Assembly (NCBI GenBank): GCA_023388955.1
Contig: JAEWFH010000200.1
Location: 1-7,707, forward strand
Direction: 5' to 3'
Origin: Pseudomonadota bacterium
GTDB taxonomy: Bacteria; Pseudomonadota; Gammaproteobacteria; Xanthomonadales; Xanthomonadaceae
Length of the DNA: 7,707 nt
Shown here: positions 1-5,771 of the stretch, one piece after another
Layout of the letters: every line of letters starts with the position of its first letter
How positions within the stretch are numbered: the stretch's first letter is position 1
Program-made: the position numbers and the translations under genes
Notes under the pieces: generated by a model
What the model was told of the DNA's origin: nothing
Seen by the model: the letters and a program-made list of their open reading frames with translations, nothing else
The model's database searches: none

Positions 1-328
1 TCTTCGCAGTCGCCTTCTTCGCAGTCGCCTTCTTCGCAGTCGCCTTCTTCGCAGTCGCCTTCTTCGCAGTCGCCTTCTTCGCAGTCGCCTTCTTCGCAGT
101 CGCCTTCTTCGCAGTCGCCTTCTTGGCAGTCGCCTTCTTGGCAGTGGCCTTCTTGGCAGTGGCCTTCTTGGCAGTGGCCTTCTTGGCGGTGGCCTTCTTG
201 GCGGTCGCCTTCTTGGCAGTGGCCTTCTTGGCAGTGGCCTTCTTGGCACTGGCCTTCTTGGCGGTCGCCTTCTTGGCAGTGGCCTTCTTGGCGGTCGCCT
301 TCTTCGCAGTCGCCTTCTTGGCGGCGAC
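1..328 (-). repeat. 15-bp tandem repeat encoding Ala-Thr-Ala-Lys-Lys
   Basis: There are twenty-one full 15-bp units at 14-328 plus a partial one at 1-13, all in frame. Plus-strand unit: CTTCTTCGCAGTCGC. The seven full units at 14-118, and the partial unit, are identical at nucleotide level. Units at 119-328 vary (GGCAGTGGC, GGCGGTCGC, GGCGGTGGC, GGCACTGGC, GGCGGCGAC) but almost all still encode ATAKK. The threonine codon ACT, poor for this GC-rich genome, recurs in most units. This points to copying by slippage or unequal recombination rather than independent convergence. Confidence 0.97.
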
Positions 329-448
329 CTTCTTTGGTGCCGTCACGCCGTTGCCGGTGGAGCTGGCGGTGGCCGTGGCCTCGCCGGTGTTGCCGTTGTC
401 CGTCGCGTCGCTTGCGGCGGCGCTCTTTGCGGTTTTCCTGGTGGCCAT
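1..448 (-). CDS. Histone H1-like Ala/Lys-repeat DNA-binding protein (C-terminus cut by window edge)
   Basis: The frame opens at ATG 448 and stays open to base 1, giving 149 codons without a stop. A GAGGAG Shine-Dalgarno lies about 7 bases upstream, which fixes the start. Residues 1-40 are low-complexity, rich in Ala/Thr/Ser/Gly, begin MATRKTAKSAAASD and show no folded domain. From residue 41 the protein is a run of five-residue units, first VAAKK, then ATAKK throughout with one ASAKK. The chain is strongly basic and lysines come in pairs every five residues, as in the tails of eukaryotic H1 and of bacterial H1-like proteins (AlgP/AlgR3, Hc2-like). Such proteins bind DNA non-specifically and compact or regulate the nucleoid; that role is inferred from composition only. 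The true C-terminus and total length lie outside the window. It could instead be the lysine-rich part of another nucleoid protein, but it has its own start, so it is not a tail of an upstream domain. Confidence 0.8.
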   Translation of the reverse strand, partial: MATRKTAKSAAASDATDNGNTGEATATASSTGNGVTAPKKVAAKKATAKKATAKKATAKKATAKKASAKKATAKKATAKKATAKKATAKKATAKKATAKKATAKKATAKKATAKKATAKKATAKKATAKKATAKKATAKKATAKKATAK

Positions 449-849
449 TGGTGGCTCCTCGTCAGTGGTCTATCGGGGTTACAGCCCAGTACCAAGCAAA
501 TGCCGTGGGCACCGCCCATGGCCAACCGCCAGTGCAACGCGCACCGGAACGGATCGGGTCCGATCATGCACCTTCGACACGTTGCGCGACATGCGCGCAC
601 ACGCGTACGCATCCCTGTCCGGAACATGGAGGGAGGCGATGACCTGGAAGTTGACGTCGTGCACTCGTGGGTGCGGGAGAGAAACCGGCCCGTACCGTTC
701 GTCCCGGAGGAGAAGGTCAAGGGTTGCAGCGCGCGTTGTCGCGTAGGTTTTTCTCACTTGCTTCCGCAGGAGACGTCTGCTTGGCGAAACCTAATCACGC
801 TGCAGTGGAGTGTCAACAACACACGTCTTTCGCTGCACCCGCAAACATG
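449..849. other. Intergenic stretch without a convincing gene
   Basis: About 400 bp lie between the histone-like start and the gcvTH terminator. Several open frames cross it on both strands, but none has family-like sequence or the near-uniform G/C third positions of the neighbouring genes. The best minus-strand frame (GTG 757 to stop 479) has about two thirds G/C-ending codons, against over 90 percent in dusB. The stretch holds a promoter-like element on the minus strand (788-816) and a short inverted repeat GATCGG-GT-CCGATC at 552-565. It could be a long leader or carry a small RNA. Confidence 0.55.
788..816 (-). promoter_or_regulatory. Possible sigma-70 promoter directed at the histone-like gene
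   Basis: Reading the minus strand, a perfect -35 TTGACA (816 to 811) is followed by a 17-bp spacer and TAGGTT (793 to 788), which keeps the three most conserved -10 positions (T, A, final T). Transcription would start near 781 and run toward the histone-like gene, giving a leader of about 330 nt. This is sequence matching only; a nearer promoter may exist. Confidence 0.35.
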
Positions 850-889
850 AAAAAACCCGCACCTTTCCAGGTGCGGGTCCGTATTTTTT
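850..889 (-). terminator. gcvH: Intrinsic terminator of the gcvT-gcvH transcript (possibly bidirectional)
   Basis: There is a perfect 10-bp stem, ACCCGCACCT (855-864) with AGGTGCGGGT (869-878), and a four-base loop. On the minus strand the stem is followed directly by a T run (from bases 855-850), a textbook Rho-independent terminator about 43 bp after the gcvH stop. On the plus strand a run of six T (884-889) follows after a five-base gap, so it may also stop transcription from the left. A weaker 5-bp inverted repeat (TTCGA/TCGAA, 895-914) sits between it and the gcvH stop. Confidence 0.88.
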
Positions 890-920
890 CCTGCTTCGAA
901 ACCGGTACGTCGAACGCGAC

Positions 921-1316
921 TCAGCCCTCGTCCGCCTCGACCATCCTGCCGTAGGCGTCGGCGTCCATCAGTCCGTCCAGCTGGGTGGCGTCATCCACCT
1001 CGAGGGCGAACAGCCAGCCTTCGCCGAAGGCATCGCCATTGACGGTCTCGGGCGTGTCCGACAGCGCCTCGTTGACGGCGGTGACGGTGCCGGCAACCGG
1101 TGCGTAGATGTCGGACGCGGCCTTGACCGACTCCACGACGGCGATCGCCGCACCGGCGTCGAAGTGGTCGCCCACCTCGGGGAGTTCGACGTACACCAGG
1201 TCGCCGAGCTGGCCCTGGGCATGGTCGGAAATACCGACGGTCACCTTGCCGTCGCCCTCCACGCGCACCCACTCGTGCGACTTCATGAACTTCAGGTCAC
1301 CAGGGATCTCGCTCAT
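921..1316 (-). CDS. gcvH: Glycine cleavage system H protein (lipoyl carrier)
   Basis: This 131-residue protein is the usual size for GcvH (129 in E. coli). It carries the lipoyl arm that takes the aminomethyl group from the P protein and shuttles it to GcvT and then the L protein in cytosolic glycine breakdown. The lipoylation site is Lys65 in VVESVKAASD, inside the biotinyl/lipoyl-like beta fold. The family start DLKFMKSHEW (residues 7-16) and the glycine-rich N-terminal half GISDHAQGQLGDLVYVELP are intact. ATG 1316 is chosen because the protein begins MSEIPGDLKF like its homologues and GGAGAG lies about 8 bases upstream; the frame extends further upstream but that part has no family similarity. 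It is second in an operon with gcvT (82-bp gap) and is followed by a strong terminator. GcvP is not in the window. Confidence 0.97.
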   Translation of the reverse strand: MSEIPGDLKFMKSHEWVRVEGDGKVTVGISDHAQGQLGDLVYVELPEVGDHFDAGAAIAVVESVKAASDIYAPVAGTVTAVNEALSDTPETVNGDAFGEGWLFALEVDDATQLDGLMDADAYGRMVEADEG

Positions 1317-1342
1317 GGCACTGCTCTCCGCCAGGGAAGGAA

Positions 1343-1365
1343 GGGCGCACAGTGTACTGGCGCCC
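1343..1365 (-). promoter_or_regulatory. Inverted repeat in the gcvT-gcvH spacer
   Basis: Arms GGGCGC (1343-1348) and GCGCCC (1360-1365) flank an inner CAGT-GT-ACTG (1350-1359), so 22 of 23 bases form an almost perfect palindrome with one unpaired base (1349). No T run follows on either strand, so it is not a standard terminator. It could be an mRNA hairpin that sets the GcvT:GcvH ratio or protects the gcvH message, or a protein-binding operator. Function unknown. Confidence 0.4.
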
Positions 1366-1398
1366 GGGGATGGTGGGGTATGTGAAACGCGTTGCCGC

Positions 1399-2517
1399 TC
1401 AGCCGGCCACGCCCGGCGCCGCCTCGCCGTTGCGCATGAACGGGAGGGCCACCACGCGTACCGGCACTTCCTTGCCGCGGATGTCGACCCGCACGCCCTC
1501 GGCGCCGGGCGCGAAGTCCCCCGCCGGCACGCGCGCCAGCGCAATCGCCTTCGAAGCGGTGGGCGAGAAGGTACCCGACAGGATCTCGCCGTCGCCCGCC
1601 GGGGTCAGCACCTTCTGTCCGTGGCGCAGCACGCCGCGCTCGTCCATCACCAGCGCGATGACCTGGCGCGGTACGCCGTCGGCCTGCTGCCGCTCCAGCA
1701 CCTCGCGGCCGATGAAGCCACGGCCCTCGTCCAGGGAGACGGTCCAGCCCAGGCCTGCCTCGTACGGGGTCACCGACTCGTCCATGTCCTGGCCGTACAG
1801 GTTCAGGCCGGCCTCCAGCCGCAGGGTGTCGCGCGCGCCCAGGCCAGCCGGCTTGACCCCGGCATCGAGCAGGGCCTGCCACAGCGCGGGTGCATCGCCC
1901 GCCGGCAGCACGACCTCGAAGCCGTCCTCGCCGGTATACCCGGTGCGCGCCACGAACAGCTCCGCCCCCGCCTCGCTGCGGAGGTCGGCGCTGGCGAAGC
2001 GACCCAGCTTGTCCAGCGTGTCGCGGTCGGCCTCGGCGACCAGACCAATCACCTTCGCGCGCGCATTGGGGCCCTGCACGGCGATGATCGCCAGGTCCTC
2101 GCGGGCCCTGACCTCGACGTCGAACGCGGCGGCATGGCGGCCGATCCAGGCCAGGTCCTTCTCGCGGGTGGACGCGTTGACCACCAGGCGGAAGAAGTCC
2201 TCGCCCAGGAAGTACACGATCAGGTCGTCGATCACCCCGCCGTTCTCGTCGAGCATGCAGGTGTACAGCGCCTTGCCCTGCACCTTGACCTTGTCGATCG
2301 AGTTGGCCAGCAGGTGGCGCAGGAACTCGCGCACGCGCGCGCCGTGCAGGTCGACCACGGTCATGTGGCTGACGTCGAACATGCCGGCGTCACGACGGAC
2401 CTGGTGGTGCTCCTCGATCTGCGAACCGTAGTTGAGGGGCATGTCCCAGCCGCCGAAGTCGACCATGCGCGCGCCGAGCGAGCGGTGGCTGTCATTGAGG
2501 ATGGTCTTGCGGGTCAT
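1399..2517 (-). CDS. gcvT: Aminomethyltransferase, glycine cleavage system T protein
   Basis: This 372-residue protein is full length for GcvT (364 in E. coli). It transfers the methylene group from the aminomethyl-lipoyl arm of GcvH to tetrahydrofolate, releasing ammonia and giving 5,10-methylene-THF. Visible family blocks are GARMVDFGGWDMPLNYGSQ (15-33), DAGMFDVSHM (43-52), GGVIDDLIVY with the conserved catalytic aspartate pair (93-102), AVQGPNA (146-152), TGYTGEDGFE and GLGARDTLRLEAGLNLYG, then the C-terminal SGTFSPT and IALARVP. The start at ATG 2517 matches the E. coli N-terminus; a weak AGGA lies about 11 bases upstream. It is first gene of the gcvT-gcvH unit and divergent from the exporter at 2621. 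No glycine riboswitch is apparent in the 103-bp upstream gap. All key motifs are intact. Confidence 0.97.
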   Translation of the reverse strand: MTRKTILNDSHRSLGARMVDFGGWDMPLNYGSQIEEHHQVRRDAGMFDVSHMTVVDLHGARVREFLRHLLANSIDKVKVQGKALYTCMLDENGGVIDDLIVYFLGEDFFRLVVNASTREKDLAWIGRHAAAFDVEVRAREDLAIIAVQGPNARAKVIGLVAEADRDTLDKLGRFASADLRSEAGAELFVARTGYTGEDGFEVVLPAGDAPALWQALLDAGVKPAGLGARDTLRLEAGLNLYGQDMDESVTPYEAGLGWTVSLDEGRGFIGREVLERQQADGVPRQVIALVMDERGVLRHGQKVLTPAGDGEILSGTFSPTASKAIALARVPAGDFAPGAEGVRVDIRGKEVPVRVVALPFMRNGEAAPGVAG

Positions 2518-2546
2518 GGCGGTCCGGTCCTGGGGAAGGGCTGGCC

Positions 2547-2552
2547 ATTATC
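2547..2552 (-). promoter_or_regulatory. gcvT: Possible -10 box for gcvT
   Basis: GATAAT on the minus strand lies about 30 bases before the gcvT ATG and would give a leader of roughly 23 nt containing the AGGA. I see no convincing -35 at 16-18 bp. It lies in the short divergent gap shared with the exporter promoter. Confidence 0.3.
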
Positions 2553-2608
2553 GGCGATCGCGCCGGGAAGTGCGGCCGCCGGCCGGGTATCGGGATGCCC
2601 TGCCGCCG

Positions 2609-2614
2609 TACAAT
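2609..2614 (+). promoter_or_regulatory. -10 box of a predicted leaderless start (exporter)
   Basis: TACAAT ends six bases before ATG 2621, so the A of the start codon falls at the expected transcription start. No Shine-Dalgarno is present between box and ATG. The -35 is weak. The spacing is identical to that at dusB (6757-6762). Confidence 0.5.
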
Positions 2615-2620
2615 TCTCCG

Positions 2621-3202
2621 ATGGATTCCCTCCCCCTTTCCGCCTTCCTGGTCGCCACCGGGACCGTGGCGCTTGCCGAGATCGGCGACAAGACCCAGCT
2701 GCTCGCGCTGCTGCTGTCGGCACGCTTCCGCCGCCCGCTGCCGATCATCGGCGGCATCCTCGTCGCCACCCTGCTCAACCATGCGCTGGCCGCCTGGTTT
2801 GGCGCCCTGGTGGCCACCTGGCTGAGCCCGCAGGTGCTGCGCTGGGTCGTGGCCGGCAGCTTCCTCGCCGTAGCGCTGTGGACACTGCGCCCCGACTCGC
2901 TGGACGAGGCGGAGACGACACCGGGATCGGCACGCAGTGCCTTCATCGCCACCACCATCGCCTTCTTCCTCGCCGAGATGGGGGACAAGACCCAGGTGGC
3001 GACGGTGCTGCTGGGCACTCGCTACGACGCCCTGGTACAGGTGATCCTCGGCACCACCGCCGGGATGATGCTGGCCAACGTGCCGGTGGTGGTGCTGGGC
3101 AGCCGGTTCGCCAGTCGCCTGCCCCTGAAGGCCGCGCGCTACCTGGCGGCGGGGGTATTCGCCGTGCTGGGCCTGTGGGTGGCATTCCGCGGCATCGGCT
3201 GA
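2621..3202 (+). CDS. UPF0016/TMEM165-GDT1 family membrane protein, putative Mn2+ exporter
   Basis: This 193-residue integral membrane protein is an internal duplication. Each half carries the family signature E-x-G-D-K-T-Q: EIGDKTQ at residues 20-26 and EMGDKTQ at 119-125, in the first helix of each repeat. The two halves contain about three membrane helices each, joined by an acidic, hydrophilic loop (about 88-105, PDSLDEAETTPG). Family members move Mn2+ or Ca2+ across membranes; bacterial ones (MneA type) export Mn2+, and the acidic signature residues bind the ion. ATG 2621 is chosen because it gives the normal compact length and MDSLPLSAF leads straight into helix 1. The frame continues upstream only through sequence that overlaps gcvT. 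It has no Shine-Dalgarno and appears leaderless. I see no yybP-ykoY (Mn2+) riboswitch upstream, though such genes often have one. Confidence 0.9.
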   Translation: MDSLPLSAFLVATGTVALAEIGDKTQLLALLLSARFRRPLPIIGGILVATLLNHALAAWFGALVATWLSPQVLRWVVAGSFLAVALWTLRPDSLDEAETTPGSARSAFIATTIAFFLAEMGDKTQVATVLLGTRYDALVQVILGTTAGMMLANVPVVVLGSRFASRLPLKAARYLAAGVFAVLGLWVAFRGIG

Positions 3203-3217
3203 GCCGGCCGACCGCGC

Positions 3218-3223
3218 TATGCT
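3218..3223 (+). promoter_or_regulatory. Possible -10 box for the GGDEF gene
   Basis: TATGCT (four of six consensus bases) lies 33 bases before ATG 3257, giving a predicted leader of about 27 nt that includes the GGAG ribosome site. There is no clear -35, so the gene could also be read through from the exporter 54 bp upstream. Confidence 0.25.
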
Positions 3224-3256
3224 CGGCCCCGACCTCCACGGGGACCGGAGACGGTG

Positions 3257-4390
3257 ATGCAGGGATTGCATGGCCTGCGCGACACGCTGGCGCGCGTCAT
3301 GGCGCGTCCGGACTCGATCGTGCTCGAACTGGGCGCCGGCGGCGAGCTGCTGGTCGCCCGCCTGCGCCTGGTACTTGCCGCGCTCCTGCTGCTGCTCCCG
3401 CTGGCCAACATCCTCACCGGTGGCGGGCTGGGCGAGACCCTGGCCGGCCTCGCCGGGGCGATCGCCATCAACCTGCTGTCACTGGCCTGGCTGCTGCTGG
3501 CCCGCGACCCCCACCGCTATGCCTGGCTGCCCTTCGTCACCACCGGCTTCGACGTCTCGGTGGTGACCCTGGTGCTGGCGCTCCTGGCCTGGCAGCACCC
3601 GTCGGCCGGACTCAACAGCACGGTGGTGTGGTGCTGCTACGCGCTGGCGATCATGTTCACCGCGCTGCGCGGCGACGGCAGGGCGAGCGTGTTCGCGGGC
3701 CTGCTGGCGATCGTGCAGTACGGGGCACTGGTGGCGATCGTCATCGCCGCCGCCGAATCGCCCGAGCGCCTGCTGTCGAGCGAGTACGGCATCGTCCACG
3801 TCGGCGGACAGATCCAGCGCCTGGTCCTGCTGGGCCTCCTCACCGCGGTGACCACGGTGATTGCCTTCCGCACCCAGCAACTGGTCCTGGATTCCGGCCA
3901 TGACGGGCTGACCGGCCTCCCCAACCGCACCTGGCTGGTACACCGGGTCCCCCTGCTGCTGGCCCACGCCCGCGAGCAGGGGTGCAGCCTGAGCGTGGCG
4001 CTGGTCAACCTGGACGGCCTGGGCCGGATCAACCAGCAGGAAGGCGAACACGCCGGCGACCGCGCCCTGTGCCACGCCGTGGACATCCTACGCGGCATGT
4101 CCGACCGGGAAGACCATCTGGTACGCCTGGGCGGGGACGAACTGCTGATGGTCACCCCGCAGCCCGCCGGGACCACCTGGGAACGGATCGATGCGACGCG
4201 GCGGGAACTGACCAGTCGTCCGCTGGTGATCGGGCCCGGCGGCGGGCGGATGTACCTGAGCTTCAGCGCCGGGATCGCGTCCAGCCCGGTCGACGGCCCT
4301 TCGGTCGCGGACCTGTTGCGGCGCGCCGATCGCCGCCTGCGCCAGGCGAAGCGCGAAGGGGGCAACCGGGTGATCGCCCGCGACGACTGA
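3257..4390 (+). CDS. Membrane-anchored GGDEF-domain protein (diguanylate cyclase-like, altered active site)
   Basis: The protein has 377 residues. The N-terminal half holds about six hydrophobic helices (about 32-52, 62-82, 94-112, 122-137, 144-165, 188-205), a membrane sensor region I cannot assign to a named family. The GGDEF domain starts at the standard DGLTGLPNR (216-224) and ends with SFSAGIA (335-341) and the ADLLRRADRRLRQAKREGGNRV helix. GGDEF enzymes make cyclic di-GMP from two GTP. Here the signature is GGDEL (292-296). The segment normally D-x-D-x-F-K-x-x-N-D reads NLDGLGRINQ (251-260), so the first metal-binding aspartate (Asp327 in PleD) is Asn and the usual Lys is Gly. No RxxD inhibitory site precedes the signature. 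Activity is therefore uncertain; it may be a weak enzyme or a GTP/c-di-GMP sensor. ATG 3257 is preferred over GTG 3254 because GGAG (3247-3250) then sits at six bases. Confidence 0.88.
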   Translation: MQGLHGLRDTLARVMARPDSIVLELGAGGELLVARLRLVLAALLLLLPLANILTGGGLGETLAGLAGAIAINLLSLAWLLLARDPHRYAWLPFVTTGFDVSVVTLVLALLAWQHPSAGLNSTVVWCCYALAIMFTALRGDGRASVFAGLLAIVQYGALVAIVIAAAESPERLLSSEYGIVHVGGQIQRLVLLGLLTAVTTVIAFRTQQLVLDSGHDGLTGLPNRTWLVHRVPLLLAHAREQGCSLSVALVNLDGLGRINQQEGEHAGDRALCHAVDILRGMSDREDHLVRLGGDELLMVTPQPAGTTWERIDATRRELTSRPLVIGPGGGRMYLSFSAGIASSPVDGPSVADLLRRADRRLRQAKREGGNRVIARDD

Positions 4391-4398
4391 CGCCCCGG

Positions 4399-4428
4399 TT
4401 GCCCCACAGGCCCGCTGCACCGTACGCT
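4399..4428 (+). promoter_or_regulatory. Possible promoter of the transporter-kinase unit
   Basis: TTGCCC (4399-4404), an 18-bp spacer and TACGCT (4423-4428) form a weak sigma-70-like pair upstream of the transporter ATG at 4470. Its start would fall inside the hairpin at 4428-4446. Sequence match only. Confidence 0.25.
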
Positions 4429-4446
4429 GCGCCGTTCGGCGGCGCA
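4428..4446 (+). promoter_or_regulatory. GC-rich hairpin between GGDEF gene and transporter gene
   Basis: Arms TGCGCCG (4428-4434) and CGGCGCA (4440-4446) enclose the loop TTCGG. An outer ACCG/CGGT pairing extends it with a bulge. No T run follows, so it is not a classical terminator; it may reduce read-through or stabilise the downstream mRNA. Confidence 0.35.
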
Positions 4447-4469
4447 CGGTCCGCGCCCGGGGATGGTGG

Positions 4470-5768
4470 ATGGACGTATTGGCGCGCATCGGCTTCGGCC
4501 TGTTCGGGCTCGCGGTGCTGATCGGCATCGCCTGGCTGTTTTCCAGCCACAAGCGCCAGGTCGACTGGAGACTGGTCGTGACCGGCCTCGCGCTGCAGAT
4601 CGGCTTTGCCGCCCTGGTGCTGCTGGTGCCGGGAGGGCGCGATGTCTTCGATGCGCTGGGCGACGGCTTCGTCCGGCTGCTGGGCTTCGTCAACGTCGGC
4701 TCGGAGTTCATCTTCGGCACGCTGATGGACACCGAGACCTATGGGTTCATCTTCGCCTTCCAGGTCCTGCCGACGATCATCTTCTTCGCCGCGTTCATGA
4801 GCGTGCTGTACCACCTGGGCGTGATGCAGGCGATCGTGCGGGCCATGGCGTGGGCGATCACCAAGGTGATGAACGTCTCCGGTGCGGAGACCACCAGCGT
4901 CAGCGCCAGCGTGTTCATCGGCCAGACCGAGGCGCCGCTCACGGTGCGCCCGTACATCAGCCGGATGACCGAGTCCGAGCTGCTGACGATGATGGTCGGC
5001 GGCATGGCACACATCGCCGGCGGCGTGCTGGCGGCCTACGTGGGCATGCTGGGCGGCGGGGACCCGGTGGCCCAGGCCTTCTACGCCAAGCACCTGCTGG
5101 CGGCCTCGATCATGGCCGCCCCGGCGACCTTCGTGGTGGCCAAGCTGCTGATCCCCGAGACCGGCACCCCGCTGACCCGCGGCACGGTGAAGATGGAGGT
5201 CGAGAAGACCACCAGCAACGTGATCGACGCCGCCGCCGCCGGTGCCGGTGACGGCCTGCGGCTGGCACTGAACATCGGCGCGATGCTGCTGGCCTTCATC
5301 GCCCTGATCGCGATGATCGACTGGCCGCTGACCTGGATCGGCGAGGTGACCGGGCTGGCGGACGTCCTCGGGCGCCCGACCAGCATGGCCACCCTGCTGG
5401 GCTACCTGCTGGCCCCGGTGGCCTGGCTGATCGGCGTGCCGTGGCAGGACGCTGTGGTGGTCGGCGGGCTGATCGGCGAGAAGATCGTGCTCAACGAGTT
5501 CGTCGCCTACCTGCACCTGTCGGAGATCGTCACCGGCCAGAACACCGACGTGACCCTGACCGAGCAGGGCCGGCTGATCGCCACCTACGCGCTGTGCGGC
5601 TTCGCCAACTTCTCCTCGATCGCAATCCAGATCGGCGGCATCGGCGGACTGGCACCCGACCGGCGCCAGGACCTGGCGCGGTTCGGGCTGCGGGCGGTGC
5701 TCGGCGGCACGCTGGCGACGTTCATGACCGCCACCATCGCCGGCGTGCTGACCAGCCTGGGGGCCTGA
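4470..5768 (+). CDS. Concentrative nucleoside transporter (CNT family)
   Basis: This 432-residue inner-membrane symporter imports nucleosides using a Na+ or H+ gradient. The CNT signature G-x-K-x3-N-E-F-V-A-Y is exact at residues 336-347 (GEKIVLNEFVAY). The nucleoside-binding GQTEAPL is at 151-157 and CGFANFSSIAIQIGG at 376-390; by alignment these supply the residues that contact base and ribose in Vibrio cholerae CNT (Gln/Thr/Glu in the first, Glu in the signature, Asn and Ser in the last). The GQTEAPLTVRPY form resembles VcCNT and animal CNTs more than E. coli NupC (GQSEN), so Na+ coupling is more likely; that is inference. Helical segments fill the length (about 7-22, 36-53, 93-118, 172-194, 206-225, 264-283, 305-325, 406-430). 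ATG 4470 follows a GGGGATGGTGG purine-rich ribosome site; ATG 4463 is out of frame. A kinase gene starts three bases after its stop. Confidence 0.93.
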   Translation: MDVLARIGFGLFGLAVLIGIAWLFSSHKRQVDWRLVVTGLALQIGFAALVLLVPGGRDVFDALGDGFVRLLGFVNVGSEFIFGTLMDTETYGFIFAFQVLPTIIFFAAFMSVLYHLGVMQAIVRAMAWAITKVMNVSGAETTSVSASVFIGQTEAPLTVRPYISRMTESELLTMMVGGMAHIAGGVLAAYVGMLGGGDPVAQAFYAKHLLAASIMAAPATFVVAKLLIPETGTPLTRGTVKMEVEKTTSNVIDAAAAGAGDGLRLALNIGAMLLAFIALIAMIDWPLTWIGEVTGLADVLGRPTSMATLLGYLLAPVAWLIGVPWQDAVVVGGLIGEKIVLNEFVAYLHLSEIVTGQNTDVTLTEQGRLIATYALCGFANFSSIAIQIGGIGGLAPDRRQDLARFGLRAVLGGTLATFMTATIAGVLTSLGA

Positions 5769-5771
5769 GCG

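Noticed and set aside
1..328. CRISPR array or DNA-level satellite
   Set aside because: Units are 15 bp with no spacers, in frame with a coding sequence, and substitutions are mostly synonymous, so this is a protein repeat.
552..565. Inverted repeat GATCGG-GT-CCGATC as an operator
   Set aside because: The arms are only six bases, it occurs once, and it lies about 100 bp from any start; it is easily due to chance in GC-rich DNA.
123..746. Plus-strand hydrophobic repeat protein (FLAVA repeats)
   Set aside because: This is the mirror image of the ATAKK-coding repeat. The minus frame has a proper start and Shine-Dalgarno, while the plus frame continues into non-coding sequence.
479..757. Minus-strand 92-codon frame starting GTG 757 (begins MRKTYATTRA)
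   Set aside because: Only about 68 percent of its codons end in G/C, unlike neighbouring genes, no family is recognisable, and GGAAG is too close to the GTG. A real small protein cannot be excluded, but the support is too weak.
2518..2620. Glycine riboswitch for gcvT or Mn2+ (yybP-ykoY) riboswitch for the exporter
   Set aside because: The gap is too short for a normal aptamer plus promoter. GGGGAAGGG only faintly recalls the yybP-ykoY core and the matching downstream strand is missing; no glycine aptamer core was seen.
1108..3903. Very long plus-strand open frame (931 codons) across gcvT, the exporter and part of the GGDEF gene
   Set aside because: It is antisense or out of frame to well-recognised genes, consists of Arg/Ala/Gly/Pro-rich sequence without domains, and is the stop-free shadow expected in very GC-rich coding DNA.
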